Below are positions 1 to 9,652 of a DNA stretch of 64,000 bases, in pieces. How positions within the stretch are numbered: position 1 is the stretch's first letter; each line of letters opens with the position of its first letter. Source of the stretch: Phyllobacterium sp. 628 (GTDB lineage Bacteria; Pseudomonadota; Alphaproteobacteria; Rhizobiales; Rhizobiaceae); contig NZ_CP050301.1 in the NCBI RefSeq assembly GCF_014189505.1, positions 3,603,501 through 3,667,500 of the forward strand, written 5' to 3'. A model generated the notes under the pieces. The model saw nothing but the letters and a program-made list of their open reading frames with translations. It was not told the origin of the DNA and ran no database searches. The translations under genes were made by a program, and so were the position numbers.

Positions 1-1
1 C

Positions 2-466
2 GCAACTGCCACCGGCCCGGCAACACCTGCACAACCTGGCACCCCGGCACCTGCAGGCGCGACCGTCGCGTCAGGAGCCGCCCAGCCCGGCGTTGCCCGG
101 ACGGCAAAATTGCGGTTCGCACCCATCGTCGGCGCACCGATTGCAGCCGCCACGCCTTTGTCGCAGCGCCTCTCGGCCTTGGCCAAGGCCAAAGGCATCG
201 TTCTTGGAACAGCCGCCGACACGGATAACACGCACATCATGAAGGGCTACTTTTCTGCCCTGCCCGACGGCAACAAGACGACCATCATCTATGTTTGGGA
301 TGTCTTGGATCCAGCAGGTACGCGGCTGCATCGCATACAGGGGCAGGAAGTGGTGCCCGGCAATGGTACTGATCCATGGAGCACCGTCCCGCCCAAGGTG
401 ATGGAATCAATCGCCGACAAGGCTATCGATGGCTATCTGCAATGGGTATCCGGCGCCAAGACGTGA
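2..466 (+). CDS. Ala/Pro-rich exported or lipoprotein-like protein, 5' end missing
   Basis: The reading frame is open from the first bases of the window and stops at 466, so the N-terminus lies outside. The first ~35 visible residues are a low-complexity Ala/Pro/Gly/Thr stretch of the kind that follows a signal peptide or lipobox. About 115 residues of ordinary globular sequence follow, with no motif I recognise. It lies ~130 bp upstream of prs on the same strand. A surface lipoprotein is an inference from composition only; the function is unknown. Confidence 0.6.
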   Translation, partial: ATATGPATPAQPGTPAPAGATVASGAAQPGVARTAKLRFAPIVGAPIAAATPLSQRLSALAKAKGIVLGTAADTDNTHIMKGYFSALPDGNKTTIIYVWDVLDPAGTRLHRIQGQEVVPGNGTDPWSTVPPKVMESIADKAIDGYLQWVSGAKT

Positions 467-599
467 CATATTTACGCGTTTGACGCGATATTAGCGAGGA
501 ATTGTGCATGAATCTGCCCTGCCCGCTTGCAATGTGCGTCAGGCACAGTACAAGGCCCGCCATATCCTTCACTTGGCTGGCACCGGGGAAAATACGGGC

Positions 600-1532
600 A
601 TGAAACTATTCGCGGGCAATTCCAATCGCGTTCTCGCTGAATCTGTCGCCAAATATCTCAACATTCCACTCGGAAAGGCCAGCGTCCGCCGCTTCGCCGA
701 CCAGGAGATATTCGTCGAGATTCAGGAAAATGTTCGCGGCGAAGATGTCTTCGTCATGCAGTCAACATCTTTCCCGGCGAACGATCACCTGATGGAACTG
801 CTCATCATGATCGATGCATTCCGTCGTTCTTCGGCAAAACGCATCACCGCCGTTCTTCCCTATTTCGGTTACGCCCGTCAGGACCGCAAGGCCGGTCCAC
901 GCACCCCGATCTCTGCCAAGCTGGTTGCCAATCTGATCACCGAAGCCGGTGCGAACCGCGTACTGACACTTGACCTGCATGCGGGTCAGATCCAGGGCTT
1001 CTTCGATATTCCGACCGACAATCTCTACGCCGTTCCCGTTATCGCCAGTGACGTGCGCGCTCATTACGGCACATCGAACACGATGGTTGTCTCGCCGGAC
1101 GTTGGCGGCGTGGTCCGCGCCCGCTCGCTGGCCAAACGCATCGACGCGCAGCTGGCAATCGTCGACAAGCGCCGTGATCGTCCAGGCGAGTCTGAAGTCA
1201 TGAATGTTATCGGTGATGTCAGCGGTAAGGATTGTCTGCTGTTTGACGATATCGTCGATTCCGGTGGCACGCTGTGCAATGCGGCCGAAGCCTTGCTCGC
1301 CAAGGGCGCAACCAGTGTCACCGCCTATATCACACATGGCGTTCTCTCCGGTGGCGCCGTTGCCCGCATCACAGGTTCCAAGCTGAAGGAACTCGTGATT
1401 ACCGATTCCATTCAGCCGACGGCTGCCATCGAGGCGGCGCACAATATCCGTGTCCTGTCGATTTCCGATCTGATCGGCGAAGCGATCTCGCGCACGGCCT
1501 CGGAAGAATCTGTTTCAAGCCTGTTCGATTAA
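600..1532 (+). CDS. prs: Ribose-phosphate pyrophosphokinase
   Basis: Makes phosphoribosyl pyrophosphate from ribose 5-phosphate and ATP, for purine, pyrimidine, His, Trp and NAD synthesis. The ATG at 600 begins [14 protein letters not shown] and gives 310 residues, the usual class I length; an in-frame opening from 504 only adds an atypical N-terminus. Visible signatures are the [10 protein letters not shown] segment, the ATP-binding loop [36 protein letters not shown], and the PRPP-binding loop DDIVDSGGT near residue 220. The gene ends convergently with chrA: the two stop codons share a TTAA at 1529-1532. Confidence 0.97.
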   Translation: MKLFAGNSNRVLAESVAKYLNIPLGKASVRRFADQEIFVEIQENVRGEDVFVMQSTSFPANDHLMELLIMIDAFRRSSAKRITAVLPYFGYARQDRKAGPRTPISAKLVANLITEAGANRVLTLDLHAGQIQGFFDIPTDNLYAVPVIASDVRAHYGTSNTMVVSPDVGGVVRARSLAKRIDAQLAIVDKRRDRPGESEVMNVIGDVSGKDCLLFDDIVDSGGTLCNAAEALLAKGATSVTAYITHGVLSGGAVARITGSKLKELVITDSIQPTAAIEAAHNIRVLSISDLIGEAISRTASEESVSSLFD

Positions 1533-2836
1533 ATCAAACCCAGCAGAATTCCGGCTATCGCCGCCAGACCAAGCACGATCAGCATATTGATCCGCAAACC
1601 GATGAGCGCAATTGCTGCGCTCACGGCTATGATTGCTGCCGCCCAGTCAAAGGCGGAGAGATCAAGTACTGGCAGATGCACAGGCCCGAACAGCGTCTCC
1701 TGAAATGCCCCAAACAGCACGTGCAGGCCGAACCAGACGGCCAGATTGGCGATCACCCCGACCACGGCAGCGGTAATTGCCGCAAGAGACGCCTTGAGCC
1801 AGCCCACGTGACGCAGACGTTCAACGAACGGCGCACCGGCAAAGATCCATAAAAAGCAAGGCGCAAACGTGAACCACAACGCCGTCAGACCGCCCAACAG
1901 CCCGCCGGTGATCGGGTCGAAACCGGACAGGCGCGAGCCTCCGACAAAGCCCACGAAGGCCAGCACCAGAATGAGCGATCCCGGCGTCGTTTCAGCCAGA
2001 CCGAGCCCGGTCAACATTTCATCAGGTTTCAACCAGCCATAATAATCGACCGCCTGCTGCGCCACATAGGCAAGTACGGCATAGGCTCCACCGAACGTCA
2101 CCACAGCCATCTTGGAAAAGAATTCGGCCTGTGCGGCAAAGATATTGGCGTGTCCGAGGGCGAGTACCAGAACAGCGAGGGGTCCAAGCCAGAGCACCAG
2201 CCACACTGCGGCAGACTGCAGAGCGCCCCGTTCCGCAGGCTCATCGAGCGTGTCCGTCGGTGCCAACGGGACCACATGTGTAATTCTGTAGCGCAGATAC
2301 CCGAAAATTCCCGCAACCAGAATGACCAGAGGAAATGGCAGTTTCAACAGGGCAATCGCGATAAACGCACAGACGGCAATGCCATAGGCGCTGCGATCGG
2401 TCAGCGCGCGTTTGCTGACTTTGATCAATGCTTCCAGCACAATTGCCAGCACAGCCGCCTTGAGCCCGAACAGAAGCCCTTCAACCAGTGGAACCTGCCC
2501 AAAGCTGACATAAAGCGCCGACAGCGCCAGCATGACGCAAGCACCCGGCAGGATGAACAGGAGCCCAGCAATCACCCCGCCCTTTACCCCGTGGAAAAGC
2601 CAGCCGAGGTAGGTCGCAAGCTGCATGGCCTCCGGACCCGGCAACAGCATGCAGAAATTCAGCGCATGCAGGAAACGCTCCTCGCTGATCCATTTCTTTT
2701 CATCGACCAGCACGCGGTGCATCATGGCGATCTGTCCGGCGGGACCGCCAAAAGACAGAAGCCCTATCTTTCCAAACGTCTGGAAAGCCTCTCTGGCCTC
2801 GATTTTTTGTCCGTCCAATGCTATAGCCCCGGCCAT
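1529..2836 (-). CDS. chrA: Chromate transporter, two-domain ChrA
   Basis: A 435-residue membrane protein of the CHR family, which exports chromate with proton exchange in characterised members. It has two homologous CHR halves. The first carries the [21 protein letters not shown] signature near the N-terminus; the second has a matching [21 protein letters not shown] about residue 240. Roughly ten hydrophobic segments are visible. The ATG at 2836 is preceded by GAGGGAACA, a good ribosome site; a longer opening to 2923 lacks one. Whether this copy gives chromate resistance cannot be read from the sequence. Confidence 0.9.
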   Translation of the reverse strand: MAGAIALDGQKIEAREAFQTFGKIGLLSFGGPAGQIAMMHRVLVDEKKWISEERFLHALNFCMLLPGPEAMQLATYLGWLFHGVKGGVIAGLLFILPGACVMLALSALYVSFGQVPLVEGLLFGLKAAVLAIVLEALIKVSKRALTDRSAYGIAVCAFIAIALLKLPFPLVILVAGIFGYLRYRITHVVPLAPTDTLDEPAERGALQSAAVWLVLWLGPLAVLVLALGHANIFAAQAEFFSKMAVVTFGGAYAVLAYVAQQAVDYYGWLKPDEMLTGLGLAETTPGSLILVLAFVGFVGGSRLSGFDPITGGLLGGLTALWFTFAPCFLWIFAGAPFVERLRHVGWLKASLAAITAAVVGVIANLAVWFGLHVLFGAFQETLFGPVHLPVLDLSAFDWAAAIIAVSAAIALIGLRINMLIVLGLAAIAGILLGLI

Positions 2837-2925
2837 TGTTCCCTCTTGTTTTGCTCTGCCGCGGTAAACAGCTGGCATGACAGAGCGATGACAGACTTTC
2901 GCCCGGCTTTGGTCAAGCAACAAAC

Positions 2926-2954
2926 TTGCACATTGGCTATCTTTCCGTTATAGA
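2926..2954 (+). promoter_or_regulatory. Candidate sigma-70 promoter for rplY
   Basis: TTGCAC at 2926-2931, a 17-base spacer, then TATAGA at 2949-2954. It lies in the 270-bp gap between the divergent chrA and rplY and would give a leader of about 145 bases before the rplY ATG. The match to consensus is good but has not been tested. Confidence 0.5.
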
Positions 2955-3108
2955 GCCGCCATCCGCGTAGACACCCTTGGAGGCAACGCGGAATGGGGCG
3001 GTCATTTCATCCGGTTCCGGATGACCATGCGACCGCTTCATGTTTTTTAGGCTACCCATATTGGTGACCCGGAAAACACTCCAGATTTGAACCTCGAAAG
3101 GAAATGCC

Positions 3109-3747
3109 ATGAGCGAAGCATACGAGCTCAAGGCCGAGGCGCGCGAACGGGTTGGTAAGGGGTCCTCCCGGGAAATTCGCCGCAACGGTAAAGTGCCAGC
3201 AGTCATCTATGGTGACAAGCAGGCGCCAATCTCGATTACCCTCGACTACAAGACACTGTACTACAAGATTCACGGCGGCGGCTTCAAGACGACGATCGCG
3301 AACATCCAGCTGGATGGCAAGTCCATTCAGGTCCTTCCAAAGGACTACCAGCTTGATCCGGTCAGCGACAAGCCTGTCCATGTGGACTTCCTGCGCGTGT
3401 CGGCCAAGTCGGTTGTGAATGTGAACGTACCTGTTCACTTCCTCAACGAAGAACTGTCCCCAGGCATCAAGCGCGGCGGCGTTCTCAACATCGTTCGTCA
3501 CGATGTTGAATTGCATGCCCCGGCAAATGCTATTCCGGATGCGATCGAAATCGATCTTACCGGCTTGCAGATTGGTGACTCGATCCACATTTCCGCTGTT
3601 ACCCTGCCAAAGGGCGTAACATCGGTTATCCACGATCGTGACTTCACCATTGCTACGATTGCCGCTCCGGCTGTTCTCGCTGCTGAAGACGAGACTGTTG
3701 AAGCTGCTGCTGAGACAACTGAAACGGCAGAAAAAGAAGGCGAGTAA
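3109..3747 (+). CDS. rplY: 50S ribosomal protein L25, long Ctc form
   Basis: A 212-residue L25/TL5/Ctc-type protein that binds 5S rRNA in the large subunit. The N-terminal L25 beta-barrel starts at [20 protein letters not shown] and carries [12 protein letters not shown]. The C-terminal TL5 domain follows from about residue 100 ([32 protein letters not shown]). An acidic Ala/Glu/Thr-rich tail ends the protein, usual in alphaproteobacteria. AAAGGAAATGCC precedes the ATG. It is followed after 26 bp by pth, the standard rplY-pth-ychF order. Confidence 0.96.
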   Translation: MSEAYELKAEARERVGKGSSREIRRNGKVPAVIYGDKQAPISITLDYKTLYYKIHGGGFKTTIANIQLDGKSIQVLPKDYQLDPVSDKPVHVDFLRVSAKSVVNVNVPVHFLNEELSPGIKRGGVLNIVRHDVELHAPANAIPDAIEIDLTGLQIGDSIHISAVTLPKGVTSVIHDRDFTIATIAAPAVLAAEDETVEAAAETTETAEKEGE

Positions 3748-3773
3748 TCGTCTCTATTGGGAGCTTTGGCAAA

Positions 3774-4499
3774 GTGCTGCTTATCGCAGGTCTTGGTAAT
3801 CCGGGCTCCCAATATGCTGCAAACCGGCATAATATCGGTTTTATGGCGGCGGATGAAATACACCGTCGCCATCGCTTTTCTCCCTGGGCCAAAAAATTCA
3901 AGGCACTGATCGCTGACGGTATCATCGACGGCGAAAAGACCATCCTGATCAAACCCCAGACCTTCATGAACCTGTCGGGTCAGTCCGTTGGCGAAGCCAT
4001 GCGCTTCTACAAACTGGCACTGGACGATCTCGTTGTCATTTATGACGAGCTTGATCTGCCTCCGGGCAAGTTGCGTGTGAAGACTGGCGGCGGCTCCGGC
4101 GGACATAACGGTATCAAGTCCATCGACGCGCATAGCGGCAAGGACTACCGGCGCATTCGCATCGGCATCGGTCATCCCGGCGTCAAGGAACTGGTGACAG
4201 GCTACGTACTTGGCAATTTTGCCAAGGCGGATGCTGAGTGGATTGAGCCTCTGCTTGGCGCTGTTGCCGACAATGCGGGCTATCTGGCCAAGCATGACGA
4301 TACCGGTTTCATGAATCGCGTGGCTCTGGTCACCGGCAGCGGCAACAGGACCGAAGCAAAGGCCGAGGCGAATCCTGTTGCAAAACCGGCAGGCCAAAGC
4401 CATATCCGGCAGGCGCGTCAGGCAAAGCCAACCGTCAATATTCCAAAATCCGGCCCGATGGCCGACATGCTGAACAAGCTCTTCGGCAAGAAAGAATAA
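3774..4499 (+). CDS. pth: Peptidyl-tRNA hydrolase
   Basis: Releases peptides from peptidyl-tRNA that has dropped off the ribosome. It starts at GTG 3774 (GGGAG about ten bases upstream) with [22 protein letters not shown], which contains the catalytic His. The [12 protein letters not shown] and [13 protein letters not shown] signatures follow. At 241 residues it is longer than the ~190-residue E. coli enzyme. The extra ~45 residues are a Lys/Ala-rich C-terminal tail, seen in other Rhizobiales homologues. Confidence 0.96.
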   Translation: MLLIAGLGNPGSQYAANRHNIGFMAADEIHRRHRFSPWAKKFKALIADGIIDGEKTILIKPQTFMNLSGQSVGEAMRFYKLALDDLVVIYDELDLPPGKLRVKTGGGSGGHNGIKSIDAHSGKDYRRIRIGIGHPGVKELVTGYVLGNFAKADAEWIEPLLGAVADNAGYLAKHDDTGFMNRVALVTGSGNRTEAKAEANPVAKPAGQSHIRQARQAKPTVNIPKSGPMADMLNKLFGKKE

Positions 4500-4511
4500 G
4501 GATCGCAGATT

Positions 4512-5615
4512 ATGGGTTTCAAATGCGGCATCGTTGGCTTGCCCAACGTCGGCAAATCGACGCTCTTCAACGCGCTGACCAGAACCGCTGCCGCGCAGGC
4601 TGCGAATTATCCGTTCTGCACCATTGAACCAAACACCGGTGAAGTTGCGGTGCCGGACGCGCGCCTGCAGGCGATTGCCAAGATCGGCAAATCTGCCAAC
4701 ATCGTGCCAACACGTATCAGCTTTGTTGATATTGCCGGTCTCGTGCGCGGGGCGTCCAAGGGCGAAGGCCTCGGCAATCAGTTCCTGGCCAATATCCGCG
4801 AAGTTGACGCCGTGGTCCATGTTCTGCGCTGCTTTGAAGACGATGATATTACCCACGTGGAAGGCCGCATCGATCCAGTCTCCGACGCGGAGACGGTCGA
4901 GACCGAGCTGATGCTTTCCGACCTTGATAGTCTTGAGCGCCGCATCGTGCAGTTCCGCAAGCGTGCCGGCGTCAAGGACAAGGAAGCCATGGCCGTTCTT
5001 CCGGTTATGGAACAGGCTTTGACTCTGTTGCAGAACGGCAAGCCTGTTCGCTTCCTGCTCAACGGAATTGCTGCCGACGAGCTGCAGATCCTGCAGGACC
5101 TCAATCTTCTGACATCGAAGCCCGTTCTTTACGTGTGCAATGTCGCAGAAAGCGATGCTGCAACCGGCAATGAACACACTGAAGCTGTCGAAGAAATGGC
5201 GACGGCACAGGGTGCGGAAACCGTAACGATCTCAGCAGCGATTGAAGCTGAAGTTGCGCAACTGCCGGATGAGGAAGCCAAGGAATATCTGGATGCGATG
5301 AATCTGGACGAGCCGGGCCTCGACCGCCTGATCCGCGCCGGATACAAGCTCCTGCACCTTATCACTTATTTCACCGTCGGCCCGAAGGAAGCACGCGCCT
5401 GGACAGTTGAACGCGGTTCCAAGGCACCGCAGGCAGCGGGCGTCATTCATACGGATTTCGAGCGCGGTTTCATTCGCGCCCAGACAATTGCCTATAATGA
5501 CTATGTCACCCTCGGCGGCGAAGTGCCGGCAAAGGAAGCCGGCAAGGCGCGCGACGAAGGCAAGGAATATGTGGTGCAGGACGGCGATATCATGCTGTTC
5601 AGGTTCAATACGTAA
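4512..5615 (+). CDS. ychF: YchF/OLA1-family P-loop ATPase
   Basis: A 367-residue Obg-related NTPase that associates with ribosomes and is linked to stress responses; the family prefers ATP because the G4 motif is altered. The P-loop is GLPNVGKST at residues 8-16, the G3 region is DIAGLVRGASKGEGLG, and the C-terminal TGS domain has VERGSKAPQAAGVIHTDFE and ends KEYVVQDGDIMLFRFN. It is 12 bp after pth, so probably in the same operon. No terminator is seen before the repeat element downstream. Confidence 0.96.
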   Translation: MGFKCGIVGLPNVGKSTLFNALTRTAAAQAANYPFCTIEPNTGEVAVPDARLQAIAKIGKSANIVPTRISFVDIAGLVRGASKGEGLGNQFLANIREVDAVVHVLRCFEDDDITHVEGRIDPVSDAETVETELMLSDLDSLERRIVQFRKRAGVKDKEAMAVLPVMEQALTLLQNGKPVRFLLNGIAADELQILQDLNLLTSKPVLYVCNVAESDAATGNEHTEAVEEMATAQGAETVTISAAIEAEVAQLPDEEAKEYLDAMNLDEPGLDRLIRAGYKLLHLITYFTVGPKEARAWTVERGSKAPQAAGVIHTDFERGFIRAQTIAYNDYVTLGGEVPAKEAGKARDEGKEYVVQDGDIMLFRFNT

Positions 5616-5641
5616 CGGCAGGCTGCGTTAGGTCTGTCCTG

Positions 5642-5785
5642 TTCCAATTGGCAGCAAAATGGTGCGTGGTTCGACAAGCTCACCATGAGGGAGAGTGAGG
5701 ATTGCAGGGATCTATGGTCTGCAATCTTTCCAATTGGATTTGCAGCCAACAATCTCCCTCATGGTGAGCTTGTCGAACCACGCAC
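5642..5785. repeat. Dispersed palindromic repeat, copy 1
   Basis: A 33-base perfect inverted repeat (5662-5694 with 5753-5785) whose arms contain GTGCGTGGTTCGACAAGCTC. It encloses 58 bases with a smaller stem (GATTGCAG / CTGCAATC). A second copy lies at 58211-58337 in the opposite orientation and shares the arms plus AGTGAGGATTG in the centre. It occupies the 225-bp gap between ychF and the first MaoC gene and has no coding capacity. It is probably a non-autonomous dispersed element of Rhizobiales; its family was not identified. Confidence 0.85.
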
Positions 5786-5840
5786 AAGACAGATGCAATC
5801 GACCTCTTGAACCAGAACCGCTCATGCCTATTATGGGCGC

Positions 5841-6311
5841 ATGAGCCAATACAACCCCCGATATGCTTACGAGGATTTCACAGTCGGTAGCGAATGGCCG
5901 CTGCCTGCGAAATCCGTTGAAGCCAGCGAAATCATCGATTTCGCCAGTCAGTTTGACCCGCAGCCCTTTCATCTGGATGAGGCTGCCGGAAAGGCCAGCA
6001 TTCTCGGCGGCCTCGCCGCCTCCGGCTGGCATACGGTCTCCATGTTCATGCGCATGATGTGCGACGCTTATCTTCTCGACTCGACATCGCAAGGTGCACC
6101 CGGCATCGATTTTGCCAAGTGGAAAAAGCCTGTTCTGGCCGGTGATACCCTGACCGGTAAGAGCACGGTGCTTGCCTGCCGCGTGTCAAAATCCAAGCCT
6201 TCTCTGGGCTTTGTCACGCTCCATCATGAAATCTACAATCAGCACGGCGTGGTTGTCTGCGAGCTGCAGAACACCGGCATGTTTACCCTGCGGGAGCCTG
6301 TAGCAGCATGA
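5841..6311 (+). CDS. MaoC-like hot-dog dehydratase, first of tandem pair
   Basis: A 156-residue MaoC/R-hydratase-type hot-dog protein; characterised relatives hydrate enoyl-CoA thioesters. The active-site segment FASQFDPQPFHLDEAA supplies the Asp and His used in the family, followed by GGLAASGWHT. The substrate is unknown. It overlaps the next gene by four bases (ATGA), so the two are probably translated together and may form a heterodimer. Confidence 0.85.
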   Translation: MSQYNPRYAYEDFTVGSEWPLPAKSVEASEIIDFASQFDPQPFHLDEAAGKASILGGLAASGWHTVSMFMRMMCDAYLLDSTSQGAPGIDFAKWKKPVLAGDTLTGKSTVLACRVSKSKPSLGFVTLHHEIYNQHGVVVCELQNTGMFTLREPVAA

Positions 6312-6781
6312 GCACCGCACTCGACGCATTGATCGGGATCGAACGCGATCTCGGCACGCACACATTCACCGCCGACGAGATCGTCACCTTTGCTAAAAAA
6401 TACGATCCGCAGCGTTTCCATGTGGACCCGGAAGCCGCTGAGAAGAGTAATTTCGGTGCGCTCTGCGCCTCCGGTTGGCATACGACAGCGATGTGGATGC
6501 GGCTGAATGTGGAAGACATGAAACGTCAGGTCCGTGCAGCTATGGAGCGAGGCGAGACCCCACCGCAATTTGGCCCCTCACCCGGCTTTGAAGATCTGAA
6601 ATGGCTGAAGCCCGTCTACGTGAACGATACGATCCGTTTTACCCGCACCTTGAACGGGTTTCGCGAACTGCAGTCACGGCCCGGCTGGGCGATGATGCAG
6701 ATGTCATCGGCAGCCTATAACCAGAAAAACGAGAAGGTTCTGGAGTTCAACAGCGCCGCACTGATCCTGCTGTCAGCATAG
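6308..6781 (+). CDS. MaoC-like hot-dog dehydratase, second of tandem pair
   Basis: A 157-residue paralogue of the preceding gene. The hydratase segment FAKKYDPQRFHVDPEAA and the CASGWHTTAMWMRL motif align directly with the upstream copy. It has an extra loop (about residues 70-90, ERGETPPQFGPSPG) that its partner lacks. Two short complementary hot-dog genes in one operon often make one heteromeric enzyme; that is inference here. The gene ends at the start of a hairpin shared with the convergent apt. Confidence 0.85.
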   Translation: MSTALDALIGIERDLGTHTFTADEIVTFAKKYDPQRFHVDPEAAEKSNFGALCASGWHTTAMWMRLNVEDMKRQVRAAMERGETPPQFGPSPGFEDLKWLKPVYVNDTIRFTRTLNGFRELQSRPGWAMMQMSSAAYNQKNEKVLEFNSAALILLSA

Positions 6782-6800
6782 AGCGCCGTAACGGGCGCTC
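6781..6800. terminator. Short GC hairpin between convergent MaoC and apt
   Basis: GAGCGCC (6781-6787) pairs with GGCGCTC (6794-6800) over a six-base loop. It overlaps the last bases of both converging genes. There is no T-run on either side, so it is a stem-loop that may pause or protect transcripts rather than a canonical terminator. Confidence 0.45.
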
Positions 6801-7344
6801 AGTGGCCGTCGAAGGAAATAAGCGTCCGGACATTCACCCCGAGCGCTTCGAGCTTCTTGCGACCACCCAGCTCGGGCAGATCGATGATAAAGCAAGCCCC
6901 GACAATATCCGCGCCCATCTGCTGCAACAGCTTCACTGCGCCTTCTGCTGTGCCGCCCGTGGCAATCAAATCATCAACCAGAATAACCTTCTCACCCGGG
7001 ATGATGGCATCACGGTGCATCTCCATCTCGTCCACGCCATATTCAAGGCTGTAGGCGATCCGCACCGTATCGTGCGGCAGCTTGCCCTTCTTGCGGATCG
7101 GCACAAAGCCGGAAGACAATTGATGAGCCATCGCGCCGCCAATGATAAAGCCGCGCGCTTCGATACCGGCCACCTTGTCGACCTTGCCCCCCGCATAGGG
7201 ATGAACAAGCTCGTCGACCGCACGGCGAAACGCACGTGCATTGCCGAGCAAGGTCGTGATGTCACGGAACATGACACCGGGTTTCGGGTAATCGGGGATA
7301 TTACGGATGGCATCGACCAGCGTCTGTTTCAGCGTAGAATCCAT
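6799..7344 (-). CDS. apt: Adenine phosphoribosyltransferase
   Basis: Salvages adenine to AMP using PRPP. The 181-residue product begins [20 protein letters not shown] from the ATG at 7344, with GGAG seven bases upstream. Key elements are the [12 protein letters not shown] substrate segment, the [13 protein letters not shown] motif, and the PRPP-binding loop [17 protein letters not shown]. The length matches the family. It is separated from the upstream petABC operon by a strong terminator, so it probably has its own promoter. Confidence 0.96.
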   Translation of the reverse strand: MDSTLKQTLVDAIRNIPDYPKPGVMFRDITTLLGNARAFRRAVDELVHPYAGGKVDKVAGIEARGFIIGGAMAHQLSSGFVPIRKKGKLPHDTVRIAYSLEYGVDEMEMHRDAIIPGEKVILVDDLIATGGTAEGAVKLLQQMGADIVGACFIIDLPELGGRKKLEALGVNVRTLISFDGH

Positions 7345-7397
7345 CTCGTCACTCCTTCGTGGCAAGCGGCCAGTCTAACGAGACTTTGCCGCAAAGA

Positions 7398-7420
7398 AAA
7401 GGGGCGCAAAGCGCCCCTTT
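7398..7420 (-). terminator. Rho-independent terminator of petABC
   Basis: A perfect 10-bp stem, AAAGGGGCGC (7398-7407) with GCGCCCCTTT (7411-7420), and a three-base loop. On the minus strand the stem runs into TTTTCTTTG. It lies just after the petC stop and before apt, so it ends the bc1 operon. Confidence 0.85.
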
Positions 7421-7442
7421 CGCATCAGATAATATTGATCGA

Positions 7443-8312
7443 TCAATGCTCGATATCAGCCCAGATCCGGCGCTTGGCGACGTAGAGCAAACCAGCGAAC
7501 AGAACGAGGAAGATCATGACCCGGAAGCCGGTCTTCTTGCGCTCTTCCAGATGCGGCTCTGCGGCCCACATCAGGAATGCAGCAACGTCCTGCGAGTACT
7601 GTGTCAGTGTCGCGGGCGAACCGTCATCATAAGTCACCTGACCATCCTGCAACGGCTGAGCCATTGCGAGGGATTTGGCGGCGATGAAGTAAGGGTTGTA
7701 ATGCGTGCCCTCGGGAATCTTCATGCCTTCCGGCGGTGTCTGGCCGAAGCCGGTCAGCAAAGCATGGATATAGTCCGGTCCGCCTTCCTGATATTGTCCC
7801 CAGACGATATCGATGAGGAACTGCGGAAAACCGCGTTCCACAGCGCGTGCCTTGGCGATCAGCGAGAAATCAGGTGGAGCTGCACCGTTGTTGGCGGCAG
7901 CCGCTGCCTGCGGATTGGCATAGGGCGATGGGAAATAGTCCGCCGGGATAGCCTTACGGGTGAACATTTCACCTTCCGCATTCGGGCCGTCCTGCACTTC
8001 ATATTCACTCGCGAATGCCTTGACCTGCGCTTCGGAATAACCGAGCTCCGTCAACGAACGGAACGCCACAAGCTTCATCGAATGACAAGCGGAACAGACT
8101 TCCTTGTAGATCTTCAGACCGCGCTGCAACTGCTGCTTGTCGTAAGTGCCGAATGGACCCGCGAAGGACCACTTCATCTGTTCCGGATGCTTGATCGGGA
8201 AGTGCGTTGGTTCAGCAGCATTGTGGGCTGCTTCTTCTGCAAACGCACCGCCACCGAAAGCCAGCATGGTACCCAGACCAGCAGCTGCGAGACCGAGGAG
8301 GATTTTTTTCAT
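7443..8312 (-). CDS. petC: Cytochrome c1 of the bc1 complex
   Basis: The c-type haem subunit of ubiquinol-cytochrome c oxidoreductase, passing electrons from the Rieske protein to cytochrome c. The ATG at 8312 (AAGGA upstream) gives 289 residues; a GTG 15 bases upstream is possible but has a poorer site. There is a cleavable signal peptide (MKKILLGLAAAGLG...GAFAEE), haem-binding CSACH, an axial-ligand region around GMKIPEGTHYNPYF, and a C-terminal membrane anchor (TGFRVMIFLVLFAGLLYVAKRR). It is the last gene of petABC. Confidence 0.95.
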   Translation of the reverse strand: MKKILLGLAAAGLGTMLAFGGGAFAEEAAHNAAEPTHFPIKHPEQMKWSFAGPFGTYDKQQLQRGLKIYKEVCSACHSMKLVAFRSLTELGYSEAQVKAFASEYEVQDGPNAEGEMFTRKAIPADYFPSPYANPQAAAAANNGAAPPDFSLIAKARAVERGFPQFLIDIVWGQYQEGGPDYIHALLTGFGQTPPEGMKIPEGTHYNPYFIAAKSLAMAQPLQDGQVTYDDGSPATLTQYSQDVAAFLMWAAEPHLEERKKTGFRVMIFLVLFAGLLYVAKRRIWADIEH

Positions 8313-8332
8313 CGGAGAGTCCTTCACGTTTC

Positions 8333-9631
8333 TCAGCCTTTGGTTTCCGGAGCGGCAGCAACACCTGAGGGCTGACCGCCACTCTTGGTCTTTGCAAGCA
8401 CGGCTTCCGTGATCGAGTTCGGTATGCGGCGCGGTGTTTCGATCAATCCCAGCAACGGCATGATGATGATGAAGAAGCCGAAGTAGAAAGCTGTGCCCAT
8501 CTGCGAGAACAATGTGTACAGGCCTTCCGCCGGACGCGAACCGAGCCAGCCTAGCATGATGGCATTGGCAACGAAGATCCAGAAGAACAGCTTGTACCAG
8601 GGGCGATAAACAGCTGAGCGAACCTTCGAAGTGTCAAGCCATGGCACGATGAAGAGGATCGCAATCGAGCCGAACATGGTCAGAACGCCGCCGAGCTTCG
8701 AATTGATCGGTCCGATGTTGAACGTGATGGCGCGCAGCATCGCGTAGAATGGCAGGAAGTACCATTCAGGAACAATGTGGGCTGGCGTCTTCAGCGAGTC
8801 AGCCGGGATATAGTTGTCCGGATGGCCCATGTAGTTCGGCATGTAGAAGACGAAGTAAGCAAAGAGGATCAGGAACAGCGCCATCGCAAACGCATCCTTG
8901 ATGGTCGCATAAGGCGTGAACGCAACGGTGTCCGTCTTCGACTTGACTTCAATACCGGTCGGGTTGGTCTGACCGGTCACATGCAGCGCCCAGACGTGCA
9001 GGATAACAACACCGGCAATCATGAAGGGCAGCAGGTAATGCAGCGAGAAGAAGCGGTTGAGTGTCGGATTGTCCACGGCGAAACCACCGAGCAACAGCTG
9101 CTGAATCGGATCACCGATAACCGGGAACGCCGTGAAGAAGCCGGTGATAACCGTTGCACCCCAGAAGGACATCTGGCCCCAAGGCAGAACGTAGCCCATG
9201 AACGCGGTTGCCATCATGAGGAGAAGGATAATCACACCCAGAATCCACAGAAGCTCGCGCGGCGCCTTGTAGGAACCGTAGTAGAGCCCGCGGAAAATAT
9301 GAATCCAAACGGCAAAGAAGAACATCGATGCGCCGTTGGAGTGCAGGTAACGCAGCAGCCAGCCGGAATTGACATCGCGCATGATCTTTTCAACGGAGTT
9401 GAAAGCCAGACCCGTGTCAGCCGCATAATGCATCGCCAGAACAACGCCGGTGATGATCTGCGCGACCAGCATGATCGCCAGAATTCCACCGAAAGCATAG
9501 GCGTAGTTGAGATTGCGCGGAACAGGATAGGCTACGAATGAATCATAGATCAGACGCGGCAACGGAAGTCGCGCATCGACCCATTTTTCGATACCTGTGT
9601 TCGGCGTATAGGATGAATGTCCACCGCTCAT
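8333..9631 (-). CDS. petB: Cytochrome b of the bc1 complex
   Basis: A 432-residue integral membrane subunit carrying two b haems and the quinol sites. The first helices include [20 protein letters not shown] and [11 protein letters not shown]. The haem-ligand helix contains [19 protein letters not shown], and the quinol-oxidation motif [14 protein letters not shown] is present. It is full-length, with cytochrome b N- and C-terminal halves in one chain. GGGGGAG precedes the ATG. The order is petA-petB-petC with gaps of 21 bp and about 20 bp. Confidence 0.97.
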   Translation of the reverse strand: MSGGHSSYTPNTGIEKWVDARLPLPRLIYDSFVAYPVPRNLNYAYAFGGILAIMLVAQIITGVVLAMHYAADTGLAFNSVEKIMRDVNSGWLLRYLHSNGASMFFFAVWIHIFRGLYYGSYKAPRELLWILGVIILLLMMATAFMGYVLPWGQMSFWGATVITGFFTAFPVIGDPIQQLLLGGFAVDNPTLNRFFSLHYLLPFMIAGVVILHVWALHVTGQTNPTGIEVKSKTDTVAFTPYATIKDAFAMALFLILFAYFVFYMPNYMGHPDNYIPADSLKTPAHIVPEWYFLPFYAMLRAITFNIGPINSKLGGVLTMFGSIAILFIVPWLDTSKVRSAVYRPWYKLFFWIFVANAIMLGWLGSRPAEGLYTLFSQMGTAFYFGFFIIIMPLLGLIETPRRIPNSITEAVLAKTKSGGQPSGVAAAPETKG

Positions 9632-9652
9632 GTCGTGTCTCCCCCTGGAACC

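Noticed and set aside
3498..5177. Long antisense reading frame (559 codons) across rplY, pth and ychF
   Set aside because: It lies opposite three clear genes, has no ribosome site or family motif, and its open frame follows from the codon bias of the real genes.
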